64,000 bases of DNA. It comes from Paracyclopina nana. Its lineage: Eukaryota; Arthropoda; Copepoda; Cyclopoida; Cyclopettidae. This document shows positions 1 to 10,981 of this stretch, piece by piece. A program made the position numbers and the translations under genes. The notes below the pieces were generated by a model. The model searched no databases and was not told the DNA's origin. It saw only the letters and a list, made by a program, of their open reading frames with translations. The stretch covers positions 5,032,001-5,096,000 of the forward strand of contig JAGUCH010000009.1 of the NCBI GenBank assembly GCA_019096065.1. The letters are read 5' to 3'. Each line of letters opens with the position of its first letter. Positions within the stretch are counted from its first letter, which is position 1.

Positions 1-1674
1 AATATCCTTAATGGAGAAATTGCTCAGAAATGCGTAATTTTTTCAATTCCAAGGAACTTTAAAAATCCTGTTATGAAAGTGTGCATTGACACGCGCCATT
101 GTTAAGAACTAAATACCCGGTTTCTTCGCGTTATGCTTTTTCTTGGGAACTCCATTCATTTTTTTCGATGTATAATTGGAGCGGAGCGTAGCAAAGCCTG
201 TTTTATTGCTCAAAATCATTCGTTTTTCATAGTGAATGGATTCGCAAATGTCCAAAAGAGGTGACATTTCCGTCTCTTGATAAAAATGTATTCGCGGAGC
301 TCGAACCCAAACCTCTCGCGTGAGAACTCATAGCCTGCATTATCGCGCCACGTGCATCGTAACTATATTAAGCAAGCCTAATAATTAGACCCGCGCGCTC
401 AAATGATCCTAGACGGATTTTCGCGCCTCGGACGCCATAACTACCGAAGTTGTCATAATAACAAAAAAAAAGCACGCCAACATCCATGACCGGATCACGA
501 TAATTCCAGCTAGCTGGTGTCCCCTTTACGATAAAGATCTGGATGATTCCTGATAGTCCACTGGAGTTATGTTTTAAATGAAAATCACCTGTCAAACAAT
601 GCTAAATTTTATTAATCCCCAAGGAGGCCACGAGCAGACTATTAGATATCAAAATGGTCATCGCTTTTGTTCATTGGAAGCTATAGGTCCTTAAGGCCCA
701 TCAAAAGATTATTGTCTAATATGGAGACAATCGGAGAGTAAAGAAGCGCGATGTGTTGCGTAACTAAAATGACCACGCGATGCTGCGTAAAACTGATGAA
801 AGCTAAGAATTCGCTAAGCGTTAGAGGTAGCCAAAATCTTCGAGCCTTTTCGCTCTGCTACATTTTTTGATGAGCTAGTATAACTAGCTATTCTAGTTTG
901 AAGAGGGTAGCAACTGCAATAATAAAAGCTTTTATGACAGCCAATGCCTTTCGCGTGCATTTTTCGTGCAACTTTTGGCTTTCGTTTTCCGCTCGAACCA
1001 GTTTGAGTAGGTCGTCCTAAAGCATAAAGCTGCAGCAGGAGCCTTTTTCAACGGAAGTGGAAAATTTGCGGCCAATTCCCCAAGAAGAAGAAGAAGATAC
1101 ATACTCAATGTTTTCCCAAGAAAAACGAAGCTTCTCGCAATGCGCAGTTTTGTAGTGCTCGTTCAGCTAGGCTTCAACCGCGTGTCCAGGCCACGAAATA
1201 AACAAAAGAGTTTTATATTATTCTAAGAAGGTTCATGCCATTCAAGCACCAGCTTACTAAGCCTACCAATCGAATCATGATGGTTGCTTTGATCCAACTT
1301 AACCATAATTGTACTGGTGAGGCGCCATCAGTTATTTATTTGAAATAATGCTGTTACATACGGTTCAAAGAAGTATGCTTAGTTAACTGCCTTTTCAAAA
1401 AGCCAAGGCAGGGTAGATGAATTTGACTTTTTGCTTGCATATGTGCGCATTAGGCGGGCATTTTCCAATAGTTTGGGGCTATCCATCAGTAATTCTGAAT
1501 GTTGTGATTTTGGCCGATTGCTCATATAGTATATGTTTTATTTGCCGCAGATCGGAGCTGGACACGCGGTCGCAGCCGCCAACTGTTAACATCAACAGAT
1601 CGCGTTTTTAATAGTCCGTCATGATCCGCCAAGGAAAGGAAGAATGCGACGCGACAAGTGTCGCGGGTGGACTG
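1..1674. other. Non-coding stretch, no gene recognised
   Basis: No open frame here resembles a known family or shows plausible splice structure; the few short open frames are what chance would give. A short GAA-type run lies near 1083–1097. The stretch probably holds sequence upstream of the SLC34 gene and possibly the far end of a neighbour beyond the window. Confidence 0.5.
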
Positions 1675-1712
1675 TATTTAAGGAAATTGCGTCCGAGCCG
1701 AGTAGTTCATTA
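1675..1712 (+). promoter_or_regulatory. Possible TATA-type core promoter of the SLC34 gene
   Basis: TATTTAAG at 1675–1682 is followed about 30 bases on by a TTCATTA stretch near 1708 that weakly resembles an arthropod initiator. It lies upstream of a plausible untranslated first exon that ends at 2045 (GTAAGT donor) and is spliced to 2224. Position and motif are the only evidence. Confidence 0.25.
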
Positions 1713-2275
1713 ATGTGCAGAAATCTGCAAGAGTAAGAGTTCGTGTCTGATCCGTGATCGGTGCGTGATATTGCCGGCTGTGCCAAGACTCGAACGAGGG
1801 CGTCATCAAGATTAGAAAGCAAGTTCTCGCTCCGCAGCCGCGCCAAGGAAAGGCCGGCCTTTGCTGTCTGGATTGAACCAGATATTCTCACGAGAGGAAA
1901 GCCTAGCATTTTGAGCGGACACGTGTAGGACTGCAGCTGTTATATTGTGAAAAGTAGTTGGGATTTGCAAATAGATTGGTCAAGATCAGTCTCTTCGTCT
2001 CAGGCCTAGCCATGGCTGCTTGAGTTTCCGCATATCTAACTTGTGGTAAGTGCATGAAGTCGTAAAAATATTTTGTGCCTTGTGATGTTGTAGGCTTTCC
2101 ATTTTATTGGGCCTTCCATTTTATGGGGCCTTCCAATTTTAACCGTTATATTCTACAGATTTCCAAATACATATATTAGCATTATCTAAGAGAAAAAGTT
2201 AGCAAGCTCGCATTACTTTTCAGGAGGTGCTGCAAATAGGAGACATATTTAGAAAAGCATTTGAAGCTTATCAAG

Positions 2276-4061
2276 ATGAAGATCCATCACCATAGCCTGG
2301 TCCGGAGGGTGGCCTCGCCCATCCTCAAGACCATGGCCATCCTGTTTGCCCTTTATTTGTTCATCTGCTCGCTGACCTTCCTGAGCACTGCATTCCGAAT
2401 CCTGGGTGGACGCAACCTGTCCAAGCTGTTCTCCTCATCCGAGCTGCTGAGCAACCCCGTCGTCGGCATCATGATCGGCATCCTTGTCACCGTGGCGGTT
2501 CAATCCTCGGCCACGTCCACCTCCATCATCGTGGCACTCGTCTCCGCTGGAGCTCCCGTCAAGAATGCCATTCCCATGATCTTTGGCTCGAACGTGGGCA
2601 CCTCTGTGACCAACACGATTGTCTCCATGACCCAAGCTGGAGATCGGGAAGCCTTCCGGAGAGCCTTTGCCGCTGCCACGGTCCACGACATGTTCAACTG
2701 GCTGTCGGTGATCGTCCTCACGGTGGTGGAGCTGTCCACTGGCTTCCTCGAGATCACCACGCAAGCCATCGTGGACCAGTTTGATTTCGACAACGAGAAC
2801 AGCACTGAGGTCCTGAGGAAGAGCGGAGGCAACGGTCCAGACCTACTGAAGCCTCTGACCAAGCCATTCACTGATTTGGTCGTTCAAGTGGACAAAAAGG
2901 TTCTCCTTGGTTGGTCATTCCAGGTAATTATATTGAAATTGTTGTATAATTGCAATTAGCCTTCTGGAATTATATATAGTATAATAGGAGTAAAAGATGT
3001 AATCGATGACATATTCTGCTTAGGACCCCGAGTATGCCAACGTGACCAGCATTTTGAGGCAAGAGGCTAACGGCACACACTCCTATCTCCTCGGCCTTTT
3101 AGGCGAGCAAGGCCTAGGCCTGACTGATGTGACCCTTGGGATCATCCTGCTGCTCTTCAGCCTCTTCCTCCTCTGCTTCTGCTTGATTGCCCTCATGAAG
3201 ATCCTCAACTCGATGCTTGGCACGCAAATGTGCATCATCATCCAGAAGACGATCAACGCCGAGATTCCCTATGTTCCTTGGCTGACCGGCTACTTTGCCA
3301 TGCTCCTCGGCTGTGTCATCACCATTCTCGTTCGGTCCTCTTCCGTATTCACCTCCACGCTTACGCCCCTCTGCGGAACTGGCCTCGTCACCCTGGAGAC
3401 CGCCTATCCCATGACTCTGGGCTCCAACATTGGCACCACGACGACCTCCATTTTGGCCTCGTTTGCAGCGGAGGGCCGCTACTTGAAGCCCTCCATCCAA
3501 ATCAGCCTGGTACATTTATTCTTCAACGTGGCTGGCATCCTCCTCTTTTACCCCGTCCCGGTGATGAGATGGCCTGTCTTCCTCGCGCAAATGCTTGGCG
3601 ACGTCACCGCCAATTACAGGTGGTTCGCTGCCGTCTACTTGGCTGTCATGTTCGTCTTGGCGCCCTTGCTGATTTTCCTGCTCAGCCTGGCTGGCACGAC
3701 TTTCATGTACGCGATCCTGGGCCCTCTCGGCATCCTGGCCTCCATAGTCTCGCTGATCAACGTGATCCAGAACCACAGATCTCATTGGCTTCCACATTGC
3801 CTCCGGGACTGGAGCTTCCTCCCACTCTGGATGAGGAGTCTCCAGCCTCTGGACGACATTTTCAGCCGCCTGTCATGCTGCGCCAAATGCATCAATCCCC
3901 CAATGGAAGCTATCGCTGATGGCCAAGACCTTGAATTGGGACCATCGAGAGTGGTTGTGATGAAAGAGAATCATTCGGAAGAAATGCAAATACTTGTCAC
4001 AGCTGCATCATCGGCCAAGACAACCACCGCCGTCATCGCCGCCAATAACGACTTAGTTTGA
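2276..4061 (+). CDS. SLC34-type sodium-dependent phosphate cotransporter
   Basis: Two coding exons, 2276–2923 and 3024–4061, joined in phase 0, encode 561 residues. An untranslated leader exon probably ends at 2045 and resumes at 2224; an in-frame TAG at 2237 rules out an upstream coding extension, so ATG 2276 is chosen. The protein carries the inverted-repeat signatures of the NaPi-II family: QSSATSTS from residue 76 followed by GSNVGTSVTNT, and again LVRSSSVFTSTLTP near residue 320 followed by GSNIGTTTTS. Several hydrophobic membrane segments surround them. The family drives Na-coupled inorganic phosphate uptake across the plasma membrane, typically apical in epithelia. At 561 residues it is slightly shorter than vertebrate members (about 600–690), mainly through short termini. 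A poly(A) signal lies at 4396–4401. Family assignment is secure; subtype is not. Confidence 0.93.
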
Positions 4062-4999
4062 TTTAATTAGCACGCGCGCGCGCAATATGCTATACAATAA
4101 TGCGGTTGCACTACGTAGTATATTGCCAATCAATGTCCAATTTTTTAGTTCAGAATTATAGATATTATTATTACTATGCTTTGCAAATTCTCGTTTCAAG
4201 AGGATGAATGACGAAGCTTCGATCTGGCTAATCCAGAAGTAATGGCTGGGCATTAAGGAGATGATGTGCTTACCACGCTAGCTGTCACTGTCTGCTGTGT
4301 ACCATATATTTTTCGTAAATACGCTAGCTGTCAAATCATTAATTACAATGCTATATATATATATTGAGAAAATCAAATGTATTTCCAACAGTAGAAATAA
4401 AATAAAGAAATGTTTAGTTAGCTATATATGTAAGTAGTTCAATTTTTCACTTGCATTCCAGCGGCTCAACTATCCACAGCTAGAAAGCAAATATAGAAGA
4501 ATGCGCTTTTAATGTGGGTCAAAAGCGACTACACTATAGCAAGGCAAAATGCTTCTTCGACCCCAATTTCTCCTTGAAAATTCAAGGCTGATGTAACTAT
4601 GTCCTTAAAAAGGTCGTCTTAAGAGCAAGTAGGCAGCGAGCTCCACCCAATACAGGCGAACAAAGCTATAGGAGCCGAAAAGAGGCCTCTTTGGCTGTTC
4701 TGCGGAGTAGAAAGCCAAATAAGCTGCTGCTGCATACTAAGGCTCCCCACAATTGCGCAAAGGCCTTTTTCTGGCCTTTTCTGTAGGCCAAACAAAAGCA
4801 GCAGCGATGCTATCTCATATTTATTTTTTTGCTAGCACGACAAAATAAGATTTATGTATGTACTACTTTACTAAATCTCCTGCAAGCGTTGCAATATTTT
4901 TATTCTTTTAATTATATGCTGCTAATTTTCCGTCTAATGACAGAGCGTTAAAGGATAATTATAGCGCGCAACTTGCTAAATACATATTTAACATTGAAA
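4062..4999. other. 3' UTR of SLC34 and intergenic spacer
   Basis: Directly after the SLC34 stop is an alternating CG run (about 4073–4082). A 13-base direct repeat, ACGCTAGCTGTCA, occurs at about 4275 and again at 4321. A TA-dinucleotide run follows at about 4352–4364 and an AATAAA at 4396–4401. Nothing gene-like is seen between there and 4999. Confidence 0.5.
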
Positions 5000-5719
5000 A
5001 TGATGTTCCTACATGCCAAACTGCTGTTCTTGACCGTTGCATGGATTTTCTACGTGATGGGTGGCATTGTCGAGTTCGTTGGCTTCGACAAGCTGAAAAG
5101 AATGCCGGATTTGTACAAGGATCTGCATGCAACAGCGGAACCGGTACTTCTGACGGCCGCCATCGGACTTTGGATTTTGGCATCTGTCCTGTGGCTTTCC
5201 TCGATCTTGACCTACAAATTGATGACTGCGGCAAAATTATCCGCCATCGAAGAGGAATTCGTTGCACTATTGAAGCTTGAGAAACGAAGCCAATCCTTGG
5301 TGGAGGACCCAACGGAAGAGGAGAAAATTGAAGTTAGAATTGATGCGAGCGGAAAAGTTGGCTTGGAATCCTCTTCCCAGTCAAACGAAGAAAAATTGAG
5401 CGCTCCACCTCAAGCAAATCCGGAAATTCCTATTGTGCAGAGCGAGCGCGAAAAAGAAGTGATTTTCACCCGCATTCCGGATGAGACTTTGCACCAAGTC
5501 ATGGGCCTTCTCGATAGGAGCTCCACGCGTCAATTCACGCTCCCTTCAAAAGGCAAAGGAGCGAAGGCTACGGAAAAGGCCCACTATGTTGAAACAATCA
5601 AGGCTCCCCTGGCAAAAGGCATTTTCTCCGAGTCTGACTTGAGCGAGCAAGACGTCGCATTTTTCGTCGAGAGACTGCAAATCGACTCCCTCGGTGAACT
5701 CGGACTGAATAAATTCTAA
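5000..5719 (+). CDS. Orphan two-TM membrane protein
   Basis: A single uninterrupted frame of 239 residues from ATG 5000; the next codon is also ATG. I do not recognise a family. Two hydrophobic segments, about residues 6–28 and 48–71, suggest a small membrane protein with an extended hydrophilic tail of about 165 residues. The tail is rich in E, K and S, with an acidic stretch near residue 105 (EDPTEEEKIE). The final codons AAT AAA TTC TAA contain a canonical AATAAA (5708–5713), so the poly(A) signal probably lies inside the coding sequence and the 3' UTR is very short. The gene is tail to tail with the MFS transporter, with 10 bases between the stop codons. Coding status rests on frame length, transmembrane pattern and context; no homologue is asserted. 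Confidence 0.6.
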   Translation: MMFLHAKLLFLTVAWIFYVMGGIVEFVGFDKLKRMPDLYKDLHATAEPVLLTAAIGLWILASVLWLSSILTYKLMTAAKLSAIEEEFVALLKLEKRSQSLVEDPTEEEKIEVRIDASGKVGLESSSQSNEEKLSAPPQANPEIPIVQSEREKEVIFTRIPDETLHQVMGLLDRSSTRQFTLPSKGKGAKATEKAHYVETIKAPLAKGIFSESDLSEQDVAFFVERLQIDSLGELGLNKF

Positions 5720-5729
5720 TTCATTGTGA

Positions 5730-7395
5730 TTATTGCGTTCTAGATTTTCTCCAGAGTGGAATTGATGCGATGAAGAACAGGACTGAACTGCAGGCGACCA
5801 ACCCGGGCCAAAACACAGCCACTGCTTCGCGAATGCCAATGGCATCTTTGAGTGGGCTGATAATCACCGGCAAATTGCCTCCAATGTTGTTCATGATGAA
5901 GAGAAACAAGGCAATGCTGATTGCCTTGACGTTGGGGTTGCACACCTCTACGATGACGGTGAACAAGATGGCAAACCAGGTTTCCGCGCAGAAGTAGTAA
6001 ATGAGCAGCATGACCAGGGCAGTAGGCGGCTGAAAAAATCAAATAATTGGTAAGAGAACTTGTGATTGCCATCGCCAATTACCTCGGTGTAAAGCGTAAG
6101 AAATGCAAATGGCACTGCCAGCAGCGTGAACGCACTGAGCACCCACAGCCTCGAGTGGAGGCCGAGTTTTGTGACGATTCTGTCAGAGAAGAAGCCTCCA
6201 AAGAAGACTCCGAAGCTGCCCCCGACCACAGAGTCAGCAAAGAGCCACCATGGCAGCTCGTCTTCAAAGTCTTCGTAGTACTTTTGGAAGTATAATTTGG
6301 TATTGTAGGCCCAGCAGTATCCGGCTGTGTGCCTCACGCAGGCGGCCAAAAGCAGCAAGAGCATGGTGGGGTTGATGAAGAAGGACCTCAGCAAGGTTTT
6401 CAGGTACTCTTTAAAGCCACTGTCTTCCTCAGTCGTCTCATTGCTCGCATTGCTCGACGTTTGAATGCCACTATTGTTGGGCTCCTGTAATGCATAATAT
6501 GGTAGCATCAAAGTACGTACGCGCGTTAAAGTATGCAAAAACGTTGACATTATACCCTATATCCTTCGGCTTTTGGATCCCGCATGAACAAAGCAATGAG
6601 GATTCCCACCACGGCTCCGGGAACTGCGCTTATCACATAGGAAGATCGCCAACCGTATCCTAAAGTAAACTATTTAAATGTTCATGCATAGTTATAGTAT
6701 TATATATTTACCAAGGATGTCAACGTTGGTCAAATAGATGCCAATAACGTACGCCAGGCCGTAGCCATAGTAGACGCCCCAGGAAAAGATGCCGTTGGCC
6801 AGGCCTCTTCCGGAAGGGGTGAACAAGTCGGCCAGGATGGATCCGGAAACCGGTCTGCAAACCGCTTCGCCGGCTGCTATGCCCATCCTGAGCACCACCA
6901 ACTGCCAATAGGAAGTAGCCAAGCCCATCAAAAAAAGGCTCACGCTGAATACGAGCACGCCCACGGCCATGAGGGTGTGTCTGCCGAAATACTTGGACCG
7001 GCCCACCAGCCGGTCGGAAGTGAGGCCAGTGATGATGTTGGAAACGGTGAAGACTGCAATGAAGGCCGGTCCGGCCAGGATCTGGTATTCCAGCCCGCTC
7101 CCATCGTAGTCCCAAAGGCAGTCGTTCTTTTTGCATTCCTCCTCACTTTTGTAGTCGCACTTGTCGATGCTGCTATTTTTGGCAGAGCACGCCTGGTTGC
7201 CAAAGTGCACATCTAAAAAAAATGTGTTTTTACGCATTTATACCATGTGCTTATACAATTAATTATGGCTAATTAATTACCTCTCGCCACTTCTCTGCTC
7301 GTGGTGTTGATTAAAAAATGCGCAATCTCGCCAAACACGTAGCCCAGAGTCATCAAAGACAAGTACAAGATGTTTTTAGACGTCCAATCACCCAT
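5730..7395 (-). CDS. Spinster-like major facilitator superfamily transporter
   Basis: Five exons on the minus strand: 7395–7281, 7212–6712, 6659–6556, 6484–6083 and 6029–5730. All have GT–AG borders and consistent phases, giving 473 residues. The N-terminus (MGDWTSKNILYLSL) leads into a first membrane helix. A cysteine-rich extracellular loop follows (NQACSAKNSSIDKCDY, then CKKNDCLWDYDG), and then EYQILAGPAFIAVFTVS. This order and wording match arthropod proteins annotated as spinster-homologue MFS carriers. About twelve hydrophobic helices and the late motif FLFIMNNIGGNLPVI are visible. Spinster relatives export sphingolipids or lysolipids from endolysosomes or the cell; the substrate here is unknown. 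The extracellular cysteine loop separates it from classical SPNS1/2. The 3' end must overlap the convergent gene ending at 5719. Confidence 0.85.
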
Positions 7396-8087
7396 GATGA
7401 TACTTCACTTCCTCTTTTTTTCTGTTCAATTTCAAGGACGCTTGGGTGACATCATTTCATCCGTGACGATTGTCCCGAAAATGTCAATCTCGAAGAAATC
7501 ACGTCTTAGATAAGAATTAACGCGTCTGTCATGAACGTCAACTACAACTGAATCAATAGCAAGCTGCACTCTGCACATTCGATATACTATACATTGTTGC
7601 ATAAGCTAGCTAGCTAGGGTGTTCTCATTGCGATCACAGCGTTACCAGACACACACTGAGAAAGGAGGAAAAACTGCTCACTTAGAGGTAAATCAGAATT
7701 CTCTGCAACTTCTCGCACTAGATTGTTAGTAGGTTGCATTAGAAAAATAATGCTACGCCGAGCTCCATGCATTTTGGCTGGTTTCAAACATCATCTGGCG
7801 AGTTAAACGCTTTTCAGGAGCAGAGATGTGCCATCTGGTGTGACTGCCGAAAAACGCCGACTTACGTATATGAGCAATGCGCAGTGCGCGCGCGTTCGCG
7901 TTTTGTAATAAGGCAACTGAGTATGACGATGGTAAAGTCGTGCGCATGTATTTATTATACGAGCCAATTTGCCAATGCAGAACATTTATATAAATGCTCT
8001 ACTCAATGACCCTTTGTTCGAACCTAATGCAAATGTTATTATGCAATGTGCTAACACTAGATGAAGGCTGAATGACCTTTATTTCTT
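7396..8087. other. Spacer: upstream region of MFS gene, downstream of protease-like gene
   Basis: The 5' leader and promoter of the minus-strand MFS gene must lie here, but no clear TATA or initiator stands out. A minus-strand AATAAA directly after the stop of the next gene (about 8078–8083) is the poly(A) signal of that gene. No further coding sequence is supported. Confidence 0.45.
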
Positions 8088-9259
8088 CTACGAGTCCAAA
8101 AGGCAAGGCCGTATGCTTATATTTGACAAATTGAGCTTGTCAATAACGCACTGATCAATGACTTGCTCCCCGGCTTTGATGTATTGATGCAGCAATGAAT
8201 TCGGATTGGGACAATATCGCTTAGCGTCGTTTGGAGGATGCAAATCGGAAGTGAGCATGAGCAGCAAATGGTGGGCCAAAATTTGCGGGCCCATCCAAGT
8301 TTCGCCCAAAAAACCTTGATCGACAATCACCATGTATCCGGAGTTGGCACCTAGTTCACACGGACCTCCAACCGCAAATCCGGAGTACCGATGACCGGTT
8401 GTGTCCGTTCCAGAGGAGAAATCATTGAAGACCAAAAAAGCTACGAGATCGCAACCAGCTTGCGATGCCAGCAGCACGTCCTCTTGGATCTTTTGTGGAT
8501 ATCGATTCTGCTTGTCCACTCTCGCATACGGTCCCTTCCATTTCAGCTTGAAGTTTTGCAAGCCTGCAATAAAAATTCGATTAATAAAATACGCGTGTGA
8601 ACTAGCTACCAATTACGAGCACATGGTGGTTGATACCGAAGGTGCTTTTGGCAAAACTTGCATTTTCTTGCTAATTTTTGCCCATCATTGACTTATTATC
8701 ATGATTAGTATCCTCCAAATGAAAGTCCCAATCCGAATCATTTGCAGTTGAAGGCAATTGTAATTTACATTGCCTCAAACTGCAGATGAACGTATCATAC
8801 CCATTAGCACATTTGCTCCCAATGTCAGCTGGTTGATGTATGCGTACAGCCCCGCTGGATTGCTCGGGTTGAACTTCCATTGCTCATTAAACTGCAAGTG
8901 GCTGCTTTCAACATCATTGCCAAGGTAGTAGCACATGGTGATATTTGTCAAAGCTGGCACATCTGTAGGTGAAATGATGCCCTGAGGCCTTTGAACTGGT
9001 CTAGGTGGCAAACTGCTAATTCCTTGCTGAGGCCTCAAATTATTTATTGGCGGATTATCTGCAATAAATAAGTCTCCTCAGAGCACTTGATTATGCAATA
9101 AACTGTACGAATTTACTTACTGACGATTTTCGATAGCCCAAATAAGCTGTACACATAGTGTGCATTAGATGTTTCAACCTCATTGCTTTGCAAGTAGTAT
9201 TGCTTAGCTTCACCTACTGCAACAATGATCGAGAGGAGAAATGCTATGAAATGTTTCAT
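8088..9259 (-). CDS. Secreted M12B-metalloprotease-like protein, probably catalytically dead
   Basis: Three minus-strand exons, 9259–9121, 9058–8801 and 8563–8088, with phases that agree, encode 290 residues. The start (MKHFIAFLLSIIVAVGEAK) is a clear signal peptide. After a Pro-rich linker, the region LTNITMCYYLGNDV onward and then CDLVAFLVFNDFSSG and YSGFAVGGPCELGANSGY follow the layout of secreted arthropod reprolysin-type (M12B) domains just before the zinc site. Where HExxHxxGxxH is expected the sequence reads HHLLLMLTSDLH (8238–8273), so the catalytic Glu and at least one zinc His are missing. The conserved cysteines RYC and IDQC remain after it. Inference: a secreted pseudoprotease or a strongly diverged relative. 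The poly(A) signal follows the stop within about 10 bases. Family call is moderate. Confidence 0.6.
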
Positions 9260-10343
9260 CTTGACTCACTCTTGGCAACAAATGGCTAGTTGGGCTCTCC
9301 AGAACCTCTGGTCATTTATTGCACAGCGGGGATTTGGGCATAAAAATGGTCACAATCAAAATTTGAAGAAAATTGCTCATCGAAATCTTCCGTGAAGAAA
9401 GATGCACTTTTCTTTGTCTACATTTAACGTAAGAGAAAATCTAGTTTTCCACGCCCTTGGTTATAACCGACATGTAGTAGGTACATTGACCCTTGAAAAA
9501 CAAAAGGTCTGGGCATGTTTTTACTCCGAGCATTCGAGTCTAAAGAAAAAGACGTGACTCGAGCGTTTTTAGATTCTATCTGCTTCGGCATTTTTTCCGC
9601 CGAGGAGGAAATTGCGCCTAGACTACGTTCTTTTGCTAGCATAATTAGCCCGAGGGCTTTGTTGGCAATTGTTGCAGAAAGTGCGATAAAGAATCATGAA
9701 AACATGAAACGCGCTACCTACTACAACCAAAATGCTGTTGAACGTATAAAGCCTTGAACATCGGTTTGCACCCAGGAAATGTATTTATGCTCTGCTCAGA
9801 TTTTTTTATTCTCATTAATGACCCAATTTATCAAAGAGATTTGCACCCTTCAACAATTAAAACGCTTTTCTTATTATGCTTAAAACTCGTTGACACCATG
9901 CCTAATATCTGTTCGTACCTGGCGTGGGAACGTAAAATGGGGCTGAAGAATTTGAATCGCTGATACTGACAGAATTTTAATACCCAATTGCCAAAAAAGT
10001 AAATTCATGCCACAGAAAACGTGAAGGAAAAATGATGCTATTTGCACCTCATTACGCTTAATTTCCCCTTGATGGCCCAAAAAACTTGCGACGCAAAAGA
10101 GCTGTATTTAAACAGAATTATAACGCGTGGAAAAAGAATTAAGATACATATATTCATACATACAACCACACGCTTAGAACGCAAAAATCACTGAAGTAAG
10201 TAGATTGGGCCTAAATTGCCCAGACTATTTTTAAATGTCCAATAAGTATATGAAATAGTGTAGGTTGCTTGCCAGACAGAGCCTCTTAAAATTTTTCACA
10301 GTAGAGTACACAAATTGAGAGATCAGTTCAAGTTAATCGCGCG
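9260..10343. other. Spacer without recognisable gene
   Basis: About 1.1 kb between divergent genes. Open frames on both strands (for example about 9515–9757) overlap each other antisense, start at non-ATG codons or lack splice context, and resemble nothing known. An initiator-like TCAGTT at 10323–10328 lies about 20 bases upstream of the next start codon. Confidence 0.45.
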
Positions 10344-10646
10344 ATGACAATGCAGACTCAAATCCATGGATACCTTGCCATAGTCCTCATGATGTGGCCA
10401 ATTCAAGCTGAAATTGGAGATCACTTTCCTCTAGCTTCAATAAGACAGCTCCAAACTCTGATTTTCACGAGGCTCTTGGAGGTAAACAAATATGTAATTT
10501 TGTGCCACAAAAGCATTTCATTTTCTCTCATCTAATAAGAATGGAAAATGCAGCTCATATTGCATCAACCTCTTCGTAAAGATGATCAGCTCCAACCAAG
10601 TCAGCAGCCATTTGCTGCAAAAAAGCTCAAAAAATGTCCATCATGA
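10344..10646 (+). CDS. Putative short secreted peptide precursor
   Basis: Two exons, 10344–10481 and 10554–10646, join in phase 0 across a 72-base GT–AG intron and encode 76 residues. The first part (MTMQTQIHGYLAIVLMMWPIQ) reads as a signal peptide, probably cut near WPIQA. The mature part is a hydrophobic, helix-prone stretch (LASIRQLQTLIFTRLLELIL) followed by possible basic processing sites (LRKDD, KKLKK) and one late cysteine. I recognise no peptide family. A second frame in the 3' part (ATG 10634 to TAA 10840, 68 residues, one membrane segment) could be reached by an alternative acceptor at 10600, which also keeps phase. Which reading is real is undecided; there is no convincing AATAAA nearby. 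Confidence 0.4.
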
Positions 10647-10981
10647 ACGATAACAAAGAAGTGAAGGATAACCTCCATATCCTCATGTCATCAAAGCCCA
10701 ATTGCCATGAAAACATGATTAAGGATAGAATTATCAAAATTGCACTGTTACTTATTGTTTTATGCATAATGTATAAAACAATAACTATACTGTTACTATT
10801 ACGTCCAGAAGAAACATTTATTGAACAATCACAGCAGTAAATGAAAATATGAATTGTAATGCTCCAATTTTTGTCAGCAAGCTACGAAGATCGGTTCCTG
10901 CTGCGGCAGGTTCGGTCTCAAATCAGCAGATGAAGAGGGCTTTAGTTAAACAGCGTCATTAGAATAACTTTATTAATAAGA
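10647..10981. other. Spacer with CD36-gene poly(A) signal
   Basis: Contains the alternative 68-codon frame described for the neighbouring peptide gene (to 10840). It also holds a minus-strand AATAAA at 10969–10974, eight bases past the stop of the CD36-family gene, which is the likely poly(A) signal for it. Confidence 0.5.

Noticed and set aside
1619-1909. 96-codon minus-strand open frame
   Set aside because: No family resemblance, and the region fits better as the untranslated leader of the SLC34 gene.
3230-3919. 229-codon open frame in another plus-strand frame
   Set aside because: It lies within the SLC34 exon; the His/Pro/Arg-rich product is typical of an off-frame reading of a G+C-rich gene.
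4275-4333. 13-base direct repeat ACGCTAGCTGTCA spaced by 33 bases
   Set aside because: Only two copies in an AT-rich 3' flank; no element ends or other structure are associated.
9424-9757. Overlapping frames on both strands
   Set aside because: They are mirror readings of one another in an AT-rich spacer and neither has family resemblance or splice context.
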